Shown here in pieces: positions 59,001 to 64,000 of a stretch of DNA of 64,000 bases; positions within the stretch are counted from its first letter, which is position 1; each line of letters starts with the position of its first letter. This DNA is from Phylloscopus collybita (taxonomy: Eukaryota; Chordata; Aves; Passeriformes; Phylloscopidae), in assembly GCA_027886175.1 (NCBI GenBank), contig JAJNNQ010000011.1, positions 186,001 through 250,000 of the forward strand, given 5' to 3'. A model generated the notes under the pieces. The model had not been told where the DNA came from, made no database searches, and saw only the letters and a list, made by a program, of their open reading frames with translations. A program made the translations under genes and the position numbers.

Positions 59001-62000
59001 CGGGTGCTGGCGAACAGCTTCTGGTCACCTTGGAGAAACTCTCCCAGCACAGTGCAGAGTCCCCGTGGCTAGTTCCTTGAAATACCTTTCCTGGCAGCAG
59101 CCCAGAGCTGTACTGAGTGCAGCAGGTGTCAGGCAGTATCCTCTCGCCGTGTAGGTGCTTCTGTTTTGTGTTTGCAGCGTGCAGAGAAGCCCGCGTGCTT
59201 GCTGCTGCTTCCAGCAAGCCAAAACGCTTTTGCAGCCACTTTCCTGCCTTTTCCACAACAGGATCACTGTCTAGCTGATTTACAGTTGCCTCTGCGTAGA
59301 GCAGCTAGAGGAGCAGCTCTGCCGGCTTTCCTGTGCTTCTGCATAGCAGAGCTGTCAAGAACGAGAAGCTGCGTTTTGCCGAGAAAGCAGCGCTTCGCGG
59401 AAGCACAGCCAGCGGCGTCTTCGGTACAGCCGCAGCTTGTGCGGAGAAGCGAAAGAGAGCCGGGGAAGAACGTGGAAAGCCGAACTCGGTCGCTGCAAGC
59501 GGGTGCTGGCGAACAGCTTCTGGTCACCTTGGAGAAACTGTCCCAGCACAGTGCAGAGTCCCCGTGGCTAGTTCCTTGAAATACCTTTCCTGGCAGCAGC
59601 CCAGAGCTGTACTGAGTGCAGCAGGTGTCAGGTCGTCTCCTCTCGCCGTGTAGGTGCTTCTGTTTTGTGTTTGCAGCGTGCAGAGAAGCCCGCGTGCTTG
59701 CTGCTGCTTCCAGCAAGCCAAAACGCTTTTGGAGACACTTTTCTGCCTTTTCCACAACAGGATCACTGTCTAGCTGATTTACAGTTGCCTCTGCGTAGAG
59801 CAGCTAGAGGAGCAGCTCTGCCGGCTTTCCTGTGCTTCTGCATAGCAGAGCTGTCAAGAACGAGAAGCTGCGTTTTGCCGAGAAAGCAGCGCTTCGCGGA
59901 ACCACAGCCAGCGGCGTCTTCGGTCCAGCCGCAGCTTGTGCGGAGAAGCGAAAGAGAGCCGGGGAAGAACGTGGAAAGCCGAACTCGGTCGCTGCAAGCG
60001 GGTGCTGGCGAACAGCTTCTGGTCACCTTGTAGATACTGTCCCAGCACAGTGCAGAGTCCCCGTGGCTAGTTCCTTGAAATACCTTTCCTGGCAGCAGCC
60101 CAGAGCTGTACTGAGTGCAGCAGGTGTCAGGCCGTCTCCTCTCGCCGTGTAGGTTCTTCTGTTTTGTGTTTGAAGCGTGCAGAGAAGCCCGCGCGCTTGC
60201 TGCTGCTTCCAGCAAGCCAAAACGCTTTTGCAGCCACTTTCCTGCCTTTTCCACAACAGGATCACTGTCTAGCTGATTTACAGTTGCCTCTGCGTAGAGC
60301 AGCTAGACGAGCAGCTCTGCCGGCTTTCCTGTGCTTCTGCATAGCAGAGCTGTCAAGAACGAGAAGCTGCGTTTTGCCGAGAAAGCAGCGCTTCGCGGAA
60401 GCACAGCCAGCGGCGTCTTCGGTACAGCCGCAGCTTGTGCGGAGAAGCGAAAGAGAGCCGGGGAAGAACGTGGAAAGCCGAACTCGGTCGCTGCAAGCGG
60501 GTGCTGGCGAACAGCTTCTGGTCACCTTGGAGAAACTCTCCCAGCACAGTGCAGAGTCCCCGTGGCTAGTTCCTTGAAATACCTTTCCTGGCAGCAGCCC
60601 AGAGCTGTACTGAGTGCAGCAGGTGTCAGGCAGTCTCCTCTCGCCGTGTAGGTGCTTCTGTTTTGTGTTTGCAGCGTGCAGAGAAGCCCGCGTGCTTGCT
60701 GCTGCTTCCAGCAAGCCAAAACGCTTTTGCAGCCACTTTCCTGCCTTTTCCACAACAGGATCACTGTCTAGCTGATTTACAGTTGCCTCTGCGTAGAGCA
60801 GCTAGACGAGCAGCTCTGCCGGCTTTCCTGTGCTTCTGCATAGCAGAGCTGTCAAGAACGAGAAGCTGCGTTTTGCCGAGAAAGCAGCGCTTCGCGGAAG
60901 CACAGCCAGCGGCGTCTTCGGTCCAGCCGCAGCTTGTGCGGAGAAGCGAAAGAGAGCCGGGGAAGAACGTGGAAAGCCGAACTCGGTCGCTGCAAGCGGG
61001 TGCTGGCGAACAGCTTCTGGTCACCTTGGAGAAACTCTCCCAGCACAGTGCAGAGTCCCCGTGGCTAGTTCCTTGAAATACCTTTCCTGGCAGCAGCCCA
61101 GAGCTGTACTGAGTGCAGCAGGTGTCAGGCAGTGTCCTCTCGCCGTGTAGGTGCTTCTGTTTTGTGTTTGCAGCGTGCAGAGAAGCCCGCGTGCTTGCTG
61201 CTGCTTCCAGCAAGCCAAAACGCTTTTGCAGCCACTTTCCTGCCTTTTCCACAACAGGATCACTGTCTAGCTGATTTACAGTTGCCTCTGCGTAGAGCAG
61301 CTAGAGGAGCAGCTCTGCCGGCTTTCCTGTGCTTCTGCATAGCAGAGCTGTCAAGAACGAGAAGCTGCGTTTTGCCGAGAAAGCAGCGCTTCGCGGAAGC
61401 ACAGCCAGCGGCGTCTTCGGTACAGCCGCAGCTTGTGCGGAGAAGCGAAAGAGAGCCGGGGAAGAACGTGGAAAGCCGAACTCGGTCGCTGCAAGCGGGT
61501 GCTGGCGAACAGCTTCTGGTCACCTTGGAGAAACTCTCCCAGCACAGTGCAGAGTCCCCGTGGCTAGTTCCTTGAAATACCTTTCCTGGCAGCAGCCCAG
61601 AGCTGTACTGAGTGCAGCAGGTGTCAGGCAGTATCCTCTCGCCGTGTAGGTGCTTCTGTTTTGTGTTTGCAGCGTGCAGAGAAGCCCGCGTGCTTGCTGC
61701 TGCTTCCAGCAAGCCAAAACGCTTTTGCAGCCACTTTCCTGCCTTTTCCACAACAGGATCACTGTCTAGCTGATTTACAGTTGCCTCTGCGTAGAGCAGC
61801 TAGACGAGCAGCTCTGCCGGCTTTCCTGTGCTTCTGCATAGCAGAGCTGTCAAGAACGAGAAGCTGCGTTTTGCCGAGAAAGCAGCGCTTCGCGGAAGCA
61901 CAGCCAGCGGCGTCTTCGGTACAGCCGCAGCTTGTGCGGAGAAGCGAAAGAGAGCCGGGGAAGAACGTGGAAAGCCGAACGCGGTCGCTGCAAGCAGGTG

Positions 62001-64000
62001 CTGGCGAACAGCTTCTGGTCACCTTGTAGAAACTGTCCCAGCACAGTGCAGAGTCCCCGTGGCTAGTTCCTTGAAATACCTTTCCTGGCAGCAGCCCAGA
62101 GCTGTACTGAGTGCAGCAGGTGTCAGGCAGTATCCTCTCGCCGTGTAGGTGCTTCTGTTTTGTGTTTGCAGCGTGCAGAGAAGCCCGCGTGCTTGCTGCT
62201 GCTTCCAGCAAGCCAAAACGCTTTTGCAGCCACTTTCCTGCCTTTTCCACAACAGGATCACTGTCTAGCTGATTTACAGTTGCCTCTGCGTAGAGCAGCT
62301 AGAGGAGCAGCTCTGCCGGCTTTCCTGTGCTTCTGCATAGCAGAGCTGTCAAGAACGAGAAGCTGCGTTTTGCCGAGAAAGCAGCGCTTCGCGGAAGCAC
62401 AGCCAGCGGCGTCTTCGGTCCAGCCGCAGCTTGTGCGGAGAAGCGAATGAGAGCCGGGGAAGAACGTGGAAAGCCGAACTCGGTCGCTGCAAGCGGGTGC
62501 TGGCGAACAGCTTCTGGTCACCTTGTAGAAACTGTCCCAGCACAGTGCAGAGTCCCCGTGGCTAGTTCCTTGAAATACCTTTCCTGGCAGCAGCCCAGAG
62601 CTGTACTGAGTGCAGCAGGTGTCAGGCCGTCTCCTCTCGCCGTGTAGGTGCTTCTGTTTTGTGTTTGCAGCGTGCAGAGAAGCCCGCGTGCTTGCTGCTG
62701 CTTCCAGCAAGCCAAAACGCTTTTGGAGACACTTTTCTGCCTTTTCCACAACAGGATCACTGTCTAGCTGATTTACAGTTGCCTCTGCGTAGAGCAGCTA
62801 GAGGAGCAGCTCTGCCGGCTTTCCTGTGCTTCTGCATAGCAGAGCTGTCAAGAACGAGAAGCTGCGTTTTGCCGAGAAAGCAGCGCTTCGCGGAACCACA
62901 GCCAGCGGCGTCTTCGGTCCAGCCGCAGCTTGTGCGGAGAAGCGAAAGAGAGCCGGGGAAGAACGTGGAAAGCCGAACTCGGTCGCTGCAAGCGGGTGCT
63001 GGCGAACAGCTTCTGGTCACCTTGTAGATACTGTCCCAGCACAGTGCAGAGTCCCCGTGGCTAGTTCCTTGAAATACCTTTCCTGGCAGCAGCCCAGAGC
63101 TGTACTGAGTGCAGCAGGTGTCAGGCCGTCTCCTCTCGCCGTGTAGGTTCTTCTGTTTTGTGTTTGAAGCGTGCAGAGAAGCCCGCGCGCTTGCTGCTGC
63201 TTCCAGCAAGCCAAAACGCTTTTGCAGCCACTTTCCTGCCTTTTCCACAACAGGATCACTGTCTAGCTGATTTACAGTTGCCTCTGCGTAGAGCAGCTAG
63301 AGGAGCAGCTCTGCCGGCTTTCCTGTGCTTCTGCATAGCAGAGCTGTCAAGAACGAGAAGCTGCGTTTTGCCGAGAAAGCAGCGCTTCGCGGAAGCACAG
63401 CCAGCGGCGTCTTCGGTACAGCCGCAGCTTGTGCGGAGAAGCGAAAGAGAGCCGGGGAAGAACGTGGAAAGCCGAACTCGGTCGCTGCAAGCGGGTGCTG
63501 GCGAACAGCTTCTGGTCACCTTGGAGAAACTCTCCCAGCACAGTGCAGAGTCCCCGTGGCTAGTTCCTTGAAATACCTTTCCTGGCAGCAGCCCAGAGCT
63601 GTACTGAGTGCAGCAGGTGTCAGGCAGTCTCCTCTCGCCGTGTAGGTGCTTCTGTTTTGTGTTTGCAGCGTGCAGAGAAGCCCGCGTGCTTGCTGCTGCT
63701 TCCAGCAAGCCAAAACGCTTTTGCAGCCACTTTCCTGCCTTTTCCACAACAGGATCACTGTCTAGCTGATTTACAGTTGCCTCTGCGTAGAGCAGCTAGA
63801 CGAGCAGCTCTGCCGGCTTTCCTGTGCTTCTGCATAGCAGAGCTGTCAAGAACGAGAAGCTGCGTTTTGCCGAGAAAGCAGCGCTTCGCGGAAGCACAGC
63901 CAGCGGCGTCTTCGGTACAGCCGCAGCTTGTGCGGAGAAGCGAAAGAGAGCCGGGGAAGAACGTGGAAAGCCGAACTCGGTCGCTGCAAGCGGGTGCTGG
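50056..64000 (-). repeat. Satellite B, 499-bp repeat, - array (about 28 units, continues past window)
   Basis: Inverse orientation to the left array. The complement of the atcctgttgtgg landmark falls at 50285, 50784, 51283 and so on to 63758: 27 intervals summing to 13473 bp, exactly 27 x 499, so no net insertion or deletion. Units differ by point variants that cluster at a few sites: cttttgcagccactttcctg against cttttggagacacttttctg, gagaaactctccc against tagaaactgtccc, and ggtccagcc against ggtacagcc. The first two units (aaaaggcttttgc) share a variant with the last unit of the left array. No spacer or foreign insertion is visible. Confidence 0.97.
59640..63758 (-). repeat. Six-unit (2994-bp) higher-order pattern in the right satellite-B array
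   Basis: Rare variants recur exactly 2994 bp apart. The tagatactgtccc variant is at 60031 and 63025. Taggttcttctg with gtttgaagcgtg (about 60151-60178 and 63145-63172), gcgcgcttgc (about 60190 and 63184) and cggaaccacagcc (about 59898 and 62892) follow the same spacing. The copies are not identical throughout (ctagacgagc at 60303 against ctagaggagc at 63297), which suggests later patchy conversion. Confidence 0.8.

Overview
The window carries no protein-coding gene, tRNA, rRNA or CRISPR array that I can support. It is eukaryotic satellite DNA from end to end, interrupted once by a solo retroviral LTR. Two unrelated tandem repeats make it up: (A) a diverged satellite with monomers of about 191 bp (subtype of about 202 bp), roughly 236 monomers in all, and (B) a GC- and CpG-rich satellite with a 499-bp unit, about 36 units in all. 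This is the architecture of a centromeric or pericentromeric region. A passerine bird is my best guess: a 191-bp centromere-associated satellite is known in zebra finch and GC-rich satellites of about 0.5 kb are known in finches. That rests on unit length only, because I could not compare sequences.

Layout. 1-4014: satellite A, called forward (F). 4014/4015: abrupt switch to reverse (R). 4015-6269: A, R. 6270-10240: satellite B, + orientation, about 8 units organised as alternating dimers. 10241-17514: A, F. 17514/17515: a second F-to-R switch with the same junction sequence as the first, on the opposite strand. 17515-50055: A, R, holding a 368-bp solo LTR (19683-20050) with 6-bp target-site duplications. 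50056-64000: satellite B, - orientation, about 28 units at exactly 499 bp, running off the window end.

The main structural result is large-scale inverted symmetry. The A/B boundary at 10240/10241 recurs in reverse complement at 50055/50056, with the same breakpoint, and the adjacent A sequence matches for about 4.5 kb (10241-~14720 against ~45400-50055). An independent inverted pair, ~3390-6269 against ~15260-18140, carries the F/R switch. A third copy of the A sequence next to the boundary (~26150-28923) runs on as uninterrupted satellite A, so it looks like the unrearranged form. Inside A there are several generations of higher-order duplication, with periods of about 965, 1170-1183, 1369 and 4310 bp; the 4310- and 1369-bp ones look very recent.

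The many short open frames on both strands are by-products of repeat copying: they overlap one another on both strands and recur at the repeat period. Any function is therefore more likely structural (centromere chromatin, satellite transcription) than protein coding.
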